Assembly (NCBI GenBank): GCA_001804815.1
Contig: MHBI01000082.1
Location: forward strand, 1-64,000
Direction: 5' to 3'
DNA: 64,000 nt
Origin: Lentisphaerae bacterium GWF2_50_93
Lineage (GTDB): Bacteria; Verrucomicrobiota; Lentisphaeria; Victivallales; GWF2-50-93
Both the position numbers and the translations under genes were made by a program. Shown one piece after another: positions 42,871 to 51,289 of this stretch; position 1 is the stretch's first letter, and each line of letters starts with the position of its first letter. The notes under the pieces are model-generated. The model ran no database searches and was not told the origin of the DNA. It worked only from the letters and a program-made list of their open reading frames with translations.

Positions 42871-44361
42871 TTATTTATGCACCGGCTTGAGATGGGGGAA
42901 AAGTATGACATCCCTTATCGATTCCGAAGCTGTAAGGAGCATGACAAGCCGGTCGATACCAATACCCATTCCGCCTGCGGGTGGCATCCCGTATTCAAGG
43001 GCTGTCAGGAAGTCCTCGTCGATCGCGCCTTCCTTTGCTCCGGCGCGTTTGGCCTGTTCCTCAAAGCGTCTTCTCTGCTCTACCGGATCATTGAGTTCCG
43101 AGTATCCGGGTGAAATCTCCTGCCCGTTGATTTCAAGTTCGTAGACATCGACATAATTATTATTGTCGGCGCAGGCCTTGGCAAGAGGTACCAGGACGCT
43201 GGGCAGGCGTGTAACAAAAGTCGGCTGTATGAGAGTGCTCTCGATGAGCTTTTCATATACTTCATGGGTAACTTCGAAATCAAGGAATTTGGGATCGACA
43301 TGCAGTCCCATGCCTTTGGCGCGTTCCGCTCTTTCAGCAGGGGTTATGTCGAACCAGTCGGCTCCGGCCTTCTCCTTCACGAGATCATCATATGTAACCC
43401 TGCGCCATGGGGGCGTGAGGTCTATTATCTTTCCGTCTCCGTGGTCGATCTTCAATGTCCCGAAGACATTCTGGGCGACAGTGGTTACAAGACCCTCGAT
43501 AAGATCCATCATCGTCCTGCAGTCGCCGAAGGCCTGGTAGATCTCAATCATGGTGAATTCGGGATTGTGCTTGCGGGACATCCCCTCATTCCTGAAATTC
43601 CTGTTCAGCTCATATATCTTCTCAAAACCTCCGACAAGGAGGCGTTTGAGATAAAGCTCGGGGGCAATTCTCATGAACATAGGTGCATGGAGGGCCTCGT
43701 AGAATGTCTCGAAAGGCTTTGCTGCTGCACCGCCTGCGAGATACTGGAGCATGGGAGTCTCAACTTCCGTGAACTGTTTTTCAGCCAGGAATCTGCGGAT
43801 CTCGCTGATTATAGCAAAACGTTTCTTGAACACATCCCTGCTCTTCTCATTGACGATCAGATCCAGATAGCGCTGCCTGTAGATATGTTCGACATCGGTC
43901 AGGCCGTGCCATTTCTCCGGGAGTGTGCGTAGGGATTTGCTGAGAAGCTCGAACTTGGAAATCTTTATTGTCACTTCTCCGGTACGGGTCGTGAACAGCT
44001 TGCCTTCGACACCGATAAAGTCACCGATGTCTATCTTCTTGAATAGCAGGAACGCAGGTTCTCCGAGATTGTCCTTGTGGACGTAGAGCTGGATCTTTCC
44101 GGTGCTGTCCTTGAGGTCGGCGAAGATGGACTTGCCCATTATCCTGTATGCTGTAACTCGTCCGGCGGCCGCAACGTGCACTTCCGTCTCAGGTACGAAT
44201 TTAGCTCTTATTTCCGCGATTCTGCCACTGCACTCGAACGCCCTGCCGAAAGGCTCCACTCCGGAACTGCGCCATTCCCCGATCTTGTTTACGCGCTGCG
44301 TGAAAATATCTTCAGCGGAAACCTCGGGAGGCTGCTGCTGGCCGTTGACATTGTTCTCCAT
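42871..44361 (-). CDS. lysS: lysyl-tRNA synthetase, class II
   Basis: A 496-residue enzyme. OB-fold anticodon domain (VAAAGRVTAYRIMGKSIFAD, GDFIGVEGKLFTT) is followed by the class II core: motif 2 FRNEGMSRKHNPEFTMIEIY, QRYLDLIVNEKSRDVF, and motif 3 GGMGIGIDRLVMLLT. The lysine pocket residues (EISPGYSELNDP) are intact. Length is normal. It is transcribed alone; a double-hairpin element lies just upstream of the start. Confidence 0.97.
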   Translation of the reverse strand: MENNVNGQQQPPEVSAEDIFTQRVNKIGEWRSSGVEPFGRAFECSGRIAEIRAKFVPETEVHVAAAGRVTAYRIMGKSIFADLKDSTGKIQLYVHKDNLGEPAFLLFKKIDIGDFIGVEGKLFTTRTGEVTIKISKFELLSKSLRTLPEKWHGLTDVEHIYRQRYLDLIVNEKSRDVFKKRFAIISEIRRFLAEKQFTEVETPMLQYLAGGAAAKPFETFYEALHAPMFMRIAPELYLKRLLVGGFEKIYELNRNFRNEGMSRKHNPEFTMIEIYQAFGDCRTMMDLIEGLVTTVAQNVFGTLKIDHGDGKIIDLTPPWRRVTYDDLVKEKAGADWFDITPAERAERAKGMGLHVDPKFLDFEVTHEVYEKLIESTLIQPTFVTRLPSVLVPLAKACADNNNYVDVYELEINGQEISPGYSELNDPVEQRRRFEEQAKRAGAKEGAIDEDFLTALEYGMPPAGGMGIGIDRLVMLLTASESIRDVILFPHLKPVHK

Positions 44362-44386
44362 GATATATGCAAGTCCTTTTTAAATT

Positions 44387-44446
44387 ACAGCCGGGACGGC
44401 TGTACCACTTTCATTTTCTTCAATGTGATACAGGCGTCCCGCCTGT
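44387..44446. repeat. double-hairpin element (ACAGCC / ACAGGC stems)
   Basis: ACAGCC-GGGAC-GGCTGT and ACAGGC-GTCCC-GCCTGT, 26 bases apart. The two loops are complementary, so the whole unit is an imperfect inverted repeat. It lies between the end of the unknown secreted-protein gene and the lysS start. It may end transcription from upstream. Confidence 0.75.
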
Positions 44447-44488
44447 GTTTTGAATTAGCGCAACTCGAAAGCTTGTGTTTTTCCCAGG

Positions 44489-45373
44489 CTATTCCTCTTC
44501 CTTTGTCAGGACAGGCCTTCCATTCTCCTCGACGTAGTCGACGTCCTTCATAGCCTTCCTGCCTCCTACGACTACAACGGCCCCCTCCTTCGCGTCCATG
44601 ACAATGGTCGGCACAGTATTGGTCTTGACATAAACTTCCTTTTCAGCGAGTTCGCAGTTTATGTCGTAAATGAAATAGGAGAATACGCTTGGGCTCACCT
44701 GGAGTATGACATGTATGCGGCTGAGGCCGTCGACTTCGCAGGAAGGCGGGAAGTTGCCGATGTCGGATCCGATCCTTGCAATACCATAGACATACTTTTC
44801 ATCTTCGATGCTCAGGCAGTAGACCTTGTCCTTTCCATCATTGAACGTCAGCACCTTGGCTTTCCTGGGAGGAAGGACTTCGCCTTCCTTCTTCTTGAAA
44901 AGATCAGGCACCCCTATCGACCTCTCCCACACCATCAATCCATTGCAGATGGAAAAGACAGCGGCCTCGGACTGGTATTCAGTAGGCAGGAGCTTGTGTG
45001 AAATTATTGCACGGAGCCTGTAGTTGCCGGGCTTGGTAAGCACATAGAGATTAGTGACTGGTACAATGACCTCCTGTGTCGCGCCGGGCTTGATTATAAT
45101 GCCCGTCAATGGATTATAGGCGCTTTTCCTGAGTTCGGCACGGGTCTGGTCCGGCATTTCTATGATGAACTTGAGACCGCCTGAATTTTCAGCGTTGTCG
45201 CTGAATGTCAGAGCCTGTCCGCTGTAGTTCCTCAGTATGACCTTCGCGTAGATTGTTTCGTAGAGGAGATAGTTCGCACGGTTCACAGCCGCGCCGACCG
45301 ACACCTGGGCGTCAAGTGAAAATGATATGACACCGAGAAATGCCGTCACCAGCACCAATATCGCTCTCTTCAT
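44489..45373 (-). CDS. secreted protein of unknown function
   Basis: A 294-residue protein with a signal peptide (AILVLVTAFLGVISFSLDA). The pattern of short strands (IYAKVILRNYSGQALTF, TQEVIVPVTNLYVL, GNYRLRAIISHKLL) suggests one or two Ig-like beta domains in the first half. The second half (KDKVYCLSIEDEKYVYGIA, VSPSVFSYFIYDINCELAEK) is also beta-rich and ends with an acidic tail. It starts three bases after the GT9 gene stop, implying co-transcription. I know no family. Confidence 0.8.
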   Translation of the reverse strand: MKRAILVLVTAFLGVISFSLDAQVSVGAAVNRANYLLYETIYAKVILRNYSGQALTFSDNAENSGGLKFIIEMPDQTRAELRKSAYNPLTGIIIKPGATQEVIVPVTNLYVLTKPGNYRLRAIISHKLLPTEYQSEAAVFSICNGLMVWERSIGVPDLFKKKEGEVLPPRKAKVLTFNDGKDKVYCLSIEDEKYVYGIARIGSDIGNFPPSCEVDGLSRIHVILQVSPSVFSYFIYDINCELAEKEVYVKTNTVPTIVMDAKEGAVVVVGGRKAMKDVDYVEENGRPVLTKEEE

Positions 45374-45376
45374 AAA

Positions 45377-46426
45377 TCACACCTCTTTTGATCTGACAAG
45401 GGAAATTATTTTTTCGGCCACTAAATCAGTTTTTACGGAAGCGTGGCAATGATAATTTTTTCGAGGACAATACCTCTTCAAACATTTTATGCAACCCAGG
45501 TAGGGCTGAAAAACAGCATGGCCTTTGCCGTAGGGACCGGTTTTTCCCGGGTCGGTCGGGCCGAACATTGCGAAAACAGGTTTCCTGAGGCTGGCGGCTA
45601 TATGCATCGGGCCGCTGTCATTGCACAAGAGGCACTTTGAAATCCTCAACGCCTCAACAAGTTCCCCGATTCCTGTTTCACCGGCGATCACAACAGGTTT
45701 CGCCTTCCTGCATGCTGACGCTATGCTGCCGCATATTCCAATTTCATCCCTGGAACCGAGAAGAAGGAATATCGAATCGGATGCGGATTCGTGCACCTTG
45801 TCCATGACTTCCGCGAAAAAAGCAGGAGGCCACTGCTTGCTTTTCCATCTTGCGCCAGGGGCGACCGCTATGATACTGCCGTCCGCAGGCACTCCTTTCT
45901 TTTCGAGCAGGAGCCTTACCGCCTTCATGCCTGATGAATCTTCAGGAAGGTCCTCCTGAGGCACTGAAAATGGAATGTCAAAGAGCATTGAAATGAAACG
46001 GGTGTTCTTCTCCACGGCATGCACATACTGGAGCTCCGGGGAGAGCCTGCGATCATAGAAGAGAGCCGCCACCTTCTCCTTCGGCGCAGAGAATCCGGCT
46101 ACTGAATCCGCTTTTGCGAACTTCGCAAACAAGGCGCTCCTCAGCAGCCCCTGAAGATCTATGGCCATGTCGTACCTCTCGCTTCTCAATTCGGCGAGAA
46201 GCTTCCTGAAGGCGGACGGGAACTTCAACGGTGAACCGAGCTCCCTGCGGGGAAAATGAATTATCCTCCTGACATGGCGGTTGTACCTGAGAACTGGTGC
46301 GAACGCAGGATTGACAAGCCAGTCAATCCGGGCTTCAGGGAATTTTTCCGCCAGGAGGGAAACAGCTGGAAAGGCATGGAGCACATCTCCAAGACTGCTT
46401 ATCTTTATGATTAAGATTTTTTCCAT
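45377..46426 (-). CDS. GT9 heptosyltransferase (WaaC-like)
   Basis: A 349-residue cytoplasmic glycosyltransferase of the ADP-heptose:LPS family. Signs are ILIIKISSLGDVLHAFPAV at the N-terminus, AIDLQGLLRSALFAKFAKA, a VAPGARWKSKQWPPAFFAEV nucleotide-sugar site and CNDSGPMHIAASLRKPVFAMFGPTDPGKTGPYG. It most resembles heptosyltransferase I, which adds heptose to Kdo of the lipopolysaccharide core, so the cell has a Gram-negative outer membrane. A C-terminal cysteine cluster (GCIKCLKRYCPRKNYHC) is common in this group. Confidence 0.92.
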   Translation of the reverse strand: MEKILIIKISSLGDVLHAFPAVSLLAEKFPEARIDWLVNPAFAPVLRYNRHVRRIIHFPRRELGSPLKFPSAFRKLLAELRSERYDMAIDLQGLLRSALFAKFAKADSVAGFSAPKEKVAALFYDRRLSPELQYVHAVEKNTRFISMLFDIPFSVPQEDLPEDSSGMKAVRLLLEKKGVPADGSIIAVAPGARWKSKQWPPAFFAEVMDKVHESASDSIFLLLGSRDEIGICGSIASACRKAKPVVIAGETGIGELVEALRISKCLLCNDSGPMHIAASLRKPVFAMFGPTDPGKTGPYGKGHAVFQPYLGCIKCLKRYCPRKNYHCHASVKTDLVAEKIISLVRSKEV

Positions 46427-46478
46427 GGGATCAATAAGTTTGGTTTGAAACGGCGGACATGCCTAGGAAACAGCCGCA

Positions 46479-47282
46479 TCAATTGCCGCGTTCAAGCCTG
46501 AGGGCGAGTCTTTCAGGAAGACCGGCCTCCTTGATTTTTTTCTGGGCTGACGGAATGTCATATGCAAGCCTTAGGCGGGTAATCGTGTTTGTTTCAGCAT
46601 CATATATGGCGAAGGATGCGCGGGGATCCCTGTTCCTCGGCTGTCCCACGCTACCGATATTGATCAGGTATTTCCAGCCTTTCTGGATGTTGATGAGGGG
46701 GTCGTTGTCGTTCTTGGCGGGAACGCCCTCGGCAACCTCGGCCTTCCACTCCTGGATTTCCTCGACGAGAAGGCTGTTGGAACCAGTGAATGATTTCTTG
46801 CAGAATGCGATAGGAACATGCGAATGACCGCAGAAGCACAGCGGAGTGAACTGGTATGAGAAATTGTCCATGGCATGATGGACGTCGAATATGTATCCCC
46901 AGGAGGCCGGTGAATCCAGAGTGGCATGGACGATGGTTATATTGGTACCTCTGACCGTCTGTTTCATCGGGAGCTTGGAAAGCCAGTCGCGTTCCTCGTC
47001 GTTCAGCTGGGCTTTCGTCCAGAGCACCGCCTGCTTGGCATGCTGGTTGAAGCCAAGCATCTCCTCGTCGTTGTTGGAGACGTATTCATCATGGTTCCCC
47101 TTGACGCATCCGATGAGATCGAGCGAACGTATCATCTGGAGGCATTCCCTGGGATTGGCGTTGTAGCCGACAATATCTCCAAGGCATATGTATTTCTCAA
47201 CGCCTTCCGCCTTGCATTTCTCCAAAACCACCGACAGGGCTTCAAGGTTGCCGTGAATATCACTTATGATTGCATACTTCAT
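46479..47282 (-). CDS. calcineurin-like metallophosphoesterase
   Basis: A 267-residue protein. The dimetal site is complete: ISDIHGNLEAL (D-x-H), CLGDIVGYNANP (GD), VKGNHDEYV (GNHD), IVHATLDSP and FCGHSHVPIAF (GHxH). It belongs to the YfcE/MJ0936-type phosphodiesterases. The C-terminal part is longer than in YfcE and has NIGSVGQPRNRDPRASFAIY, the usual end motif. Substrate unknown. It lies 52 bases upstream of the GT9 gene and probably shares its transcript. Confidence 0.93.
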   Translation of the reverse strand: MKYAIISDIHGNLEALSVVLEKCKAEGVEKYICLGDIVGYNANPRECLQMIRSLDLIGCVKGNHDEYVSNNDEEMLGFNQHAKQAVLWTKAQLNDEERDWLSKLPMKQTVRGTNITIVHATLDSPASWGYIFDVHHAMDNFSYQFTPLCFCGHSHVPIAFCKKSFTGSNSLLVEEIQEWKAEVAEGVPAKNDNDPLINIQKGWKYLINIGSVGQPRNRDPRASFAIYDAETNTITRLRLAYDIPSAQKKIKEAGLPERLALRLERGN

Positions 47283-47424
47283 TTTTTATAGGATGTCCTG
47301 AATTATTCAAAAGAACTGAATTCTACACGATATCTAAATTCAATACAAATATTTTTATCGCTTAAAAGGCTTTTTTTTGATATATTTTTCTAAAAACAGA
47401 GACCTTTAAAATCATTCCAGCCGA

Positions 47425-47949
47425 CTAATCAACCACTATAATCGAGTTCACAAGATGTCCTGGGAGATTGGTGCGCCCCTTGAGGAATGCCAGTTCTATT
47501 ACGAACTCCAATCCTGTGACCTTGCCGCCGAGCCGTTCAATCAGCCTTGCCGCGGCGCCTGCGGTCCCGCCTGTCGCCAGAAGGTCGTCGATTATGACAA
47601 CCTCGTCACCTTTCCGTATTGCATCCTCGTGGAGCTCTATTGTCGCAGTACCGTATTCCAGCGCATATGACTCCTCGATGGTTTTGTATGGGAGCTTCCC
47701 CTTCTTTCTGACAGGTATTATCCCGCATCCAAGCTTGTACGCTATCGCGGATCCGAAGATGAAACCACGCGATTCGATTGCAGCAAGATAGTCCGGCTTT
47801 TTCTTCTCATAGCGTCCGGCGATGATGTCGACGACTTCCTTGAAGAGCTTTTCGGATTTCAGGACAGGAGTGATGTCCTTGAAGACTATTCCCTTCTGCG
47901 GGAAATCCTTGACATCCCTAATCGCCTGCCTGATGCTTTCAACACTCAT
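47425..47949 (-). CDS. apt: adenine phosphoribosyltransferase
   Basis: A 174-residue purine salvage enzyme (adenine plus PRPP gives AMP). Typical segments: VKDFPQKGIVFKDITPVLK, AIESRGFIFGSAIAYKLGCG, VRKKGKLPYKTIEESYALEYG and the PRPP loop VVIIDDLLATGGTAGAAARL. The start at 47949 is chosen because AGGAGGG lies just upstream; a frame to 47988 adds a non-conserved extension encoded by a low-complexity repeat. Confidence 0.96.
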   Translation of the reverse strand: MSVESIRQAIRDVKDFPQKGIVFKDITPVLKSEKLFKEVVDIIAGRYEKKKPDYLAAIESRGFIFGSAIAYKLGCGIIPVRKKGKLPYKTIEESYALEYGTATIELHEDAIRKGDEVVIIDDLLATGGTAGAAARLIERLGGKVTGLEFVIELAFLKGRTNLPGHLVNSIIVVD

Positions 47950-47972
47950 GATATCCCTCCTGTTTATTTTTG

Positions 47973-48016
47973 GGATGGATGGATTCATCCATTAATCCAC
48001 ACATCCATCAATCCAT
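47973..48016. repeat. GGATGGATGGATTCATCCAT repeat
   Basis: Self-complementary run of the same type as 3178 and 42688. It lies between the apt start and the 3' end of the RNase P RNA. Confidence 0.6.
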
Positions 48017-48030
48017 GTGCGACTTTAATA

Positions 48031-48416
48031 AGCGCGACGCCGGAAATAAGCCGGATTCTGTGCACGGAAATGCTCGCGCATCTCCGCCGGCAACCATCTG
48101 TCTATGCGACCAATACCCGGAATTCAAGCGCTGCGTGCAGCAGCATCATCCCCTATTTGGTCTTGCTCCGGAAGGGGTTTGCCATGCGATCCTTCCTCTC
48201 GGACGAACCCGGTGGGCTCTTACCCCGCCTTTTCACCCTTACTCCCCTTTGCAGGGGGGCGGTATGTTCTCTGTGGCACTTTCCTTCCCGCGGAATATAG
48301 TCCGCAGTATCCCGAGGCGCTTGCGCGCTCGGGACTTCCCGCACTGTGGAGTCCGGACTTTCCTCCCCAACCGGACCTTGCGGCCAGGCTGGAGCGGCTG
48401 CCATCCGACGTCGCTA
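48031..48416 (-). ncRNA. rnpB: RNase P RNA, class A
   Basis: On the minus strand the conserved 5' core GAGGAAAGTCCGGACTCCAC (plus-strand 48345-48364), a GAAAGTGCCACAGAGAACAT block (about 48265-48284) and the 3' ACAGAATCCGGCTTA (about 48047-48061) are all present. The ends pair as P1, GCGACGTCGG with CCGGCGTCGC, giving about 386 nt. RNase P removes tRNA 5' leaders. Apparent frames inside it are not genes. Confidence 0.95.
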
Positions 48417-48532
48417 TTGTAAATCTACCCCTGATACTGTAATATAAAAGGGCAGCTGCAAAACGATTTGAAAGGTAAATATTCTCCGAACCGAGAGGTC
48501 CGTTGAATATTTACACATCCATAGAGGCGACA

Positions 48533-50209
48533 ATGAAGGAAACTTTTAAATTATCGGCATTCTTCATTTTTCTTTTCTTCTGCACGATCTCAGACGCCGC
48601 CGACAAGCAGTCGCTTTCACAGGCCGACAGGGATGTCGATGCCCTCCTGGTGAAAATATCCTCTGGCGGCAACGCCCAGAACGCCGTGATCAATTCGATC
48701 CTGAAGATGGGGAAAGCCGCCGTCCCGCGACTCGTCCAGCAGGCCTCCACAGAATATGTAACGCAGAAACAGGGTGTTTCATTCGGAGGTCCAGGCGAAT
48801 CATTCTCGCGTGAGACAAAAGCCCCGAACCCAAAAAGGTTCCCGGCTCTTTTCCTCCTGCAGTACGCATGGTCCGACGAAGCACTCGTGCCCCTGCTGGA
48901 AATACTGAAAAAGGATTCCAGCCAGGACGCCAGGCTCCTCGCCCTTGCCGCCCTGAACAAGAACTCACGCGACCCGCTTAAAAAACTCCTGCCGGAACTC
49001 GCCATGGACCAGAACCCCGAGATCGCTGGAATAGCATTTGAACAGCTCGAACTGGTGAAGCCTGATGAAAAAAGGATACTGGAACTTGTTGTCAGGCCCT
49101 CGGCTTGGAAGTTCCTGGAGCTCTACCTTCCAAGATATTATTCCCCGGATCTAACGCCAAAGACAATGGCCATGCTGAAAGCCGGCAAGGCAACCGATGA
49201 GAAAACTGCGGCAATCGCATCGCTGATAAACCAGAATGCCGATTCCGCAGAAACGAGGAAGTACATTTCAGGACTTCTCAAATCATATGATCCGGCCGTG
49301 AAGGACATGTCCGCCGAATACCTTTCATGGCACGGCACGGAAAGTGAACTTCCCGGCATTGAAGCGGCCTTGAAAACTGAAGAGGATATATACGCCGCAG
49401 CAGCTATGGCAGCAGCCATGAAATCGATTAAAAGACGGAGCCTCGTAAAGACAGGCGGTGCGATTTCACTTCCAGCAACATATGAAGGGGCAGTGAAAAT
49501 CCTCAAGACGGAGAAAAATGCATCAGGAGTGTCCGAAGCCTTGAAACTTTTATCCCAGTCTGAGCCTTTTGAACCTCTTTACATCCAGGGAAAGGAACAC
49601 GACGAGGCTTTTGACAAACAGCGGCAGGCAAGGATGGAATTGACAGGTCTTGCCTTCAGCATCCCATTGTTCCTGAAAAACAGCGAATCCATCCCAGATA
49701 CTAAAATTGTGATTGCCGATTCCCTCGTTCCTCCGGTCAGAAATTATTTCGACCCAGCCAGAAAGGCTTTCGGAAGCCGGTTGTCACCGACACAGGGGAT
49801 TGTCAGGATTGGCGACAATACGGGGTTCAGACAGACTTATCTCACTGTTGCTTCGATCGGAAACGGCGTCGTGAAAGTAGCTGAATATAATCCCAGGCTT
49901 GGATTCGGGATAGTTATCGAGCATACTGGTGCCGACGCAAGAAAGTTCTGCTCCATCTACACGCATCTCTCGCCATTCGTACATGTCTCAAAAGGGGATA
50001 CTGTGGCTGCCGGACAGAAGATCGGCGCGATTGGCAGGCATTTTACATGGGAGAACGGTGGTTATGGCGCACACCTTTATTTCGGGATCTACAACGATTC
50101 CTTCGAATCCTGCCCAGGCTGGCAGACTTCCTACATGACCGAAGAGGAATTTGCAAAGGGTACAAAATGGGTGAATCCACAGTCATTTATCCAGAAGTAC
50201 AAGAAATAA
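48533..50209 (+). CDS. secreted HEAT-repeat protein with degenerate M23 (LytM) domain
   Basis: A 558-residue exported protein (signal SAFFIFLFFCTISDA). Residues about 30-300 are helical HEAT-like repeats (DARLLALAALNKNSRDPLKK, MDQNPEIAGIAFEQLEL). The last 150 residues match a LytM peptidase fold: SIGNGVVKVAEYN, GIVIEHTG, YTHLSPFVHVSKGDTVAAGQKIGAIGRH and GAHLYFGIYN. The zinc site looks broken: the HxGxD part reads GFRQTYL and HLHF is HLYF. It is therefore probably non-hydrolytic, like EnvC or NlpD, which activate amidases. GAGG precedes the ATG at 48533. Confidence 0.82.
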   Translation: MKETFKLSAFFIFLFFCTISDAADKQSLSQADRDVDALLVKISSGGNAQNAVINSILKMGKAAVPRLVQQASTEYVTQKQGVSFGGPGESFSRETKAPNPKRFPALFLLQYAWSDEALVPLLEILKKDSSQDARLLALAALNKNSRDPLKKLLPELAMDQNPEIAGIAFEQLELVKPDEKRILELVVRPSAWKFLELYLPRYYSPDLTPKTMAMLKAGKATDEKTAAIASLINQNADSAETRKYISGLLKSYDPAVKDMSAEYLSWHGTESELPGIEAALKTEEDIYAAAAMAAAMKSIKRRSLVKTGGAISLPATYEGAVKILKTEKNASGVSEALKLLSQSEPFEPLYIQGKEHDEAFDKQRQARMELTGLAFSIPLFLKNSESIPDTKIVIADSLVPPVRNYFDPARKAFGSRLSPTQGIVRIGDNTGFRQTYLTVASIGNGVVKVAEYNPRLGFGIVIEHTGADARKFCSIYTHLSPFVHVSKGDTVAAGQKIGAIGRHFTWENGGYGAHLYFGIYNDSFESCPGWQTSYMTEEEFAKGTKWVNPQSFIQKYKK

Positions 50210-50229
50210 ATGAGATATGAGCTGAATAT

Positions 50230-50359
50230 TGTTAAGTTTAGCACTTCCGCCATCATTAATACACAAGCTGAAGCTTGGACTCCAACCTCAGCACGCCGAC
50301 AAATGTTGGAGTTCAAGCTTTAGCTTGTCTTCTCTTATCTTAGCGCCATTCAGGTCTGC
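50230..50359. repeat. dispersed repeat R1, inverted copy after M23 gene
   Basis: GTTAAGTTTAGCACTTCCGC to CTTATCTTAGCGCCATTCAG. The interior carries ACACAAGCTGAAGCTTGGAC, an AACTCCAAC/GTTGGAGT stem and GTTCAAGCTTTAGCTTGTC. The orientation is inverted relative to the copy at 37541. Confidence 0.8.
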
Positions 50360-50427
50360 GCTTTGAATTCAACGCACTGTTATTTCTGTACCCGTTTTGC
50401 CGGGTCAGATGAAGCTGTTTGTTCTTG

Positions 50428-50484
50428 AAAGTATGTCGGGTTTTAACCCGACACTTGGTTGGCGGTTTAAAAACCGCCCTACTT
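50428..50484. repeat. double-hairpin element, at stop of esterase gene
   Basis: GAAAGTATG, hairpin TGTCGGGTT-TT-AACCCGACA, hairpin GGCGGTTT-AA-AAACCGCC, then CTACTT. The plan is that of R2, but the stem sequences are entirely different. The minus-strand esterase gene ends AAG-TAG inside the terminal AAGTAGG. Confidence 0.85.
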
Positions 50485-51279
50485 ATTCTTCTGCAGGGCA
50501 ATCATTTTTTCCGCGTAGCGCATGCCGAATTCACGGGCGGACTTGGCGTCAAGATGGAGTTTGTCCCCCTTGTCCTTGAGATCCTTGGCTGAAGCGCAGT
50601 CATAGTTCTTGATTTTTCCATTCAGTCCCTGTACGACTTCGTTGAACATCGTGGTTGAAGCTGCAGATTCCGGCTTGAATTGAGGAAGTTCGCCGGCTAT
50701 GAACGGAAGATCCGGTGAATCCAAATCCTTCCGGACTCTTTCAATAAGCTCGGAAAGCTGCTGTCCATATTTGTCGGATGCATTGCGGTCAGACTCTCCC
50801 TGATGCCAGATTATGCCCTTGAACACGCCTGACTTGCGCGCTTCCTTGATTCTACCGAGCATATCGTCATAAGGATGGGTGTTCGTCGCCTTGTCATCCG
50901 CGCCTGGAACCCATACCTTTATCGAAGTCCCTCCGACCGCACATGGCACGAGTCCTATTTTCACACTGGGATTAGCTTCGGCCATTTTCTTGCCAAACGC
51001 AAGTCCCGGCCCTACCCCGCAAGCTTTTGGCTTGTCGAAATGCAGAGGATCCTTTGCCGGTTCCCATTTCATTTCCTTCGTGAACATCAGGACGCGCGGA
51101 TCAGTCTTCGAGCTTTCCTCGTCAACGGCGCCTCGCCCGGCCATATTCGACTGTCCGACTAGGAGATAGAGATGGAATTTCTGGTCGGGACCGGCAGACG
51201 CCGGAGTTTGCGCAACAGCGTTTGCAGCAATAATTACGAAAGAAAAAATCATCGACATGGCTATGCAAAAAAATTTCAT
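50479..51279 (-). CDS. secreted carbohydrate esterase (sialate O-acetylesterase/CE6-like)
   Basis: A 266-residue exported protein (signal MSMIFSFVIIAANAVAQ). SGNH-type motifs: YLLVGQSNMAGRG (nucleophile Ser in GQSNM), GLVPCAVGGTSIKVW (Gly), IIWHQGESDRN (HQGE) and a C-terminal DKLHLDAKSAREFG (Asp/His). This is the SASA/DUF303 group, which includes CE6 acetylxylan esterases and sialate O-acetylesterases. It likely removes acetyl groups from glycans in the periplasm. The stop codon is in a hairpin element. Confidence 0.9.
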   Translation of the reverse strand: MKFFCIAMSMIFSFVIIAANAVAQTPASAGPDQKFHLYLLVGQSNMAGRGAVDEESSKTDPRVLMFTKEMKWEPAKDPLHFDKPKACGVGPGLAFGKKMAEANPSVKIGLVPCAVGGTSIKVWVPGADDKATNTHPYDDMLGRIKEARKSGVFKGIIWHQGESDRNASDKYGQQLSELIERVRKDLDSPDLPFIAGELPQFKPESAASTTMFNEVVQGLNGKIKNYDCASAKDLKDKGDKLHLDAKSAREFGMRYAEKMIALQKNK

Positions 51280-51289
51280 TGAACCTCGC

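Noticed and set aside
47970-48442. Frames of 76-150 residues on the plus strand
   Set aside because: They run antisense through the RNase P RNA, whose conserved cores and P1 stem are present.
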